This document shows positions 6,469-6,743 of a stretch of DNA of 6,743 bases, in pieces. The stretch spans positions 2,953 to 9,695 of the forward strand of contig PLMF01000017.1 in NCBI GenBank assembly GCA_003142355.1, written 5' to 3'. The position numbers and the translations under genes are program-made. The first letter of the stretch is position 1. Each line of letters opens with the position of its first letter. Below the pieces are notes generated by a model. It was not told the DNA's origin. It saw only the letters and a list, made by a program, of their open reading frames with translations, and made no database searches. Origin of the DNA: Bryobacterales bacterium (GTDB lineage: Bacteria; Acidobacteriota; Terriglobia; Bryobacterales; Bryobacteraceae).

Positions 6469-6743
6469 TTTAGCGAACGTGCGGATACTGGGGATGTAAG
6501 GCATGCAAAGTGTCCAGACGATTCCTCCGTCGTCGATGAAGACTTGGGGTAGCCGCCTCACCCGGCGCCCCAGGCCGCCCCTACGAAGGGATCGTCGCCC
6601 TGCATCGATCGCGCCAACACTGGGCCGAAAAGATGCAGGACGGGGCCGGAGGCTATCGGTTGAATCGCCCCACGCTTACCCTCCCTCCGATGGCGACTGA
6701 CCTAAAGTCTATGTTCTGAAACCTCCACCCAACGGTTCCCGGC
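6469..6743. other. No recognised gene; possible remnant DNA
   Basis: I see no convincing gene, RNA or terminator here. The short plus-strand frame 6503-6700 is Arg/Pro-rich low-complexity sequence with no family resemblance. Another frame, open from 6540 to the TGA at 6717-6719 without a clear start, has a more protein-like composition (RPYEGIVALHRSRQHWAEKM, then YRLNRPTL). It could be the decayed end of a gene, but I cannot name it. Confidence 0.5.

Noticed and set aside
6503..6700. 65-codon plus-strand frame
   Set aside because: It is Arg/Pro-rich low-complexity sequence with no ribosome-binding site or recognised motif, so chance is the best explanation.

Overview
The window looks like accessory, extracytoplasmic-protein DNA from an Acidobacteriota-like soil bacterium. 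I infer this from NHL repeats of the GFSGDGGPAT type, followed by a DUF11-like domain and a Cys-containing beta domain with a 'VDSVAPSTGSG...QTFALEYSD...VGYWSV' layout. That combination is common in Solibacter/Bryobacter-type secreted proteins. The assignment rests on remembered family style, not on a search.

Positions 3-4961 (+) hold most of one very large gene whose 5' end lies outside the window. The visible 1652 codons encode a modular, probably secreted protein. In order it has two NHL repeats, a DUF11-like domain, an acidobacterial-style beta domain, three near-identical 95-residue Ig-like repeats, a LamG-like region, a PKD domain, a large helical (alpha/alpha-toroid-like) region interrupted by two copies of a phage-tail-style beta module, and a small C-terminal beta domain. 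The architecture suggests a surface or secreted carbohydrate-binding or carbohydrate-processing protein, but no catalytic site can be named.

Positions 4961-6157 are a complete 1197-bp IS630-family insertion sequence of the IS870 type, with imperfect terminal inverted repeats and a TA duplication. It sits exactly on the stop codon of the large gene, inside a CTAG target. Its first base rebuilds the host TAG. The target's own G completes the TAG of the transposase, which carries no stop inside the element. The insertion is therefore silent for the host protein. The transposase is split between two frames at an A7 run, and a one-base skip there gives a full 381-residue DDE transposase.

Positions 6161-6743 are the other side of the target. 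They contain a doubtful small convergent reading frame (6173-6409, minus), four 19-bp direct repeats in exact register (6393-6468), and about 275 bp in which I recognise no gene. The repeats resemble multiple transposase- or protein-binding sites and may be the remnant end of another mobile element.
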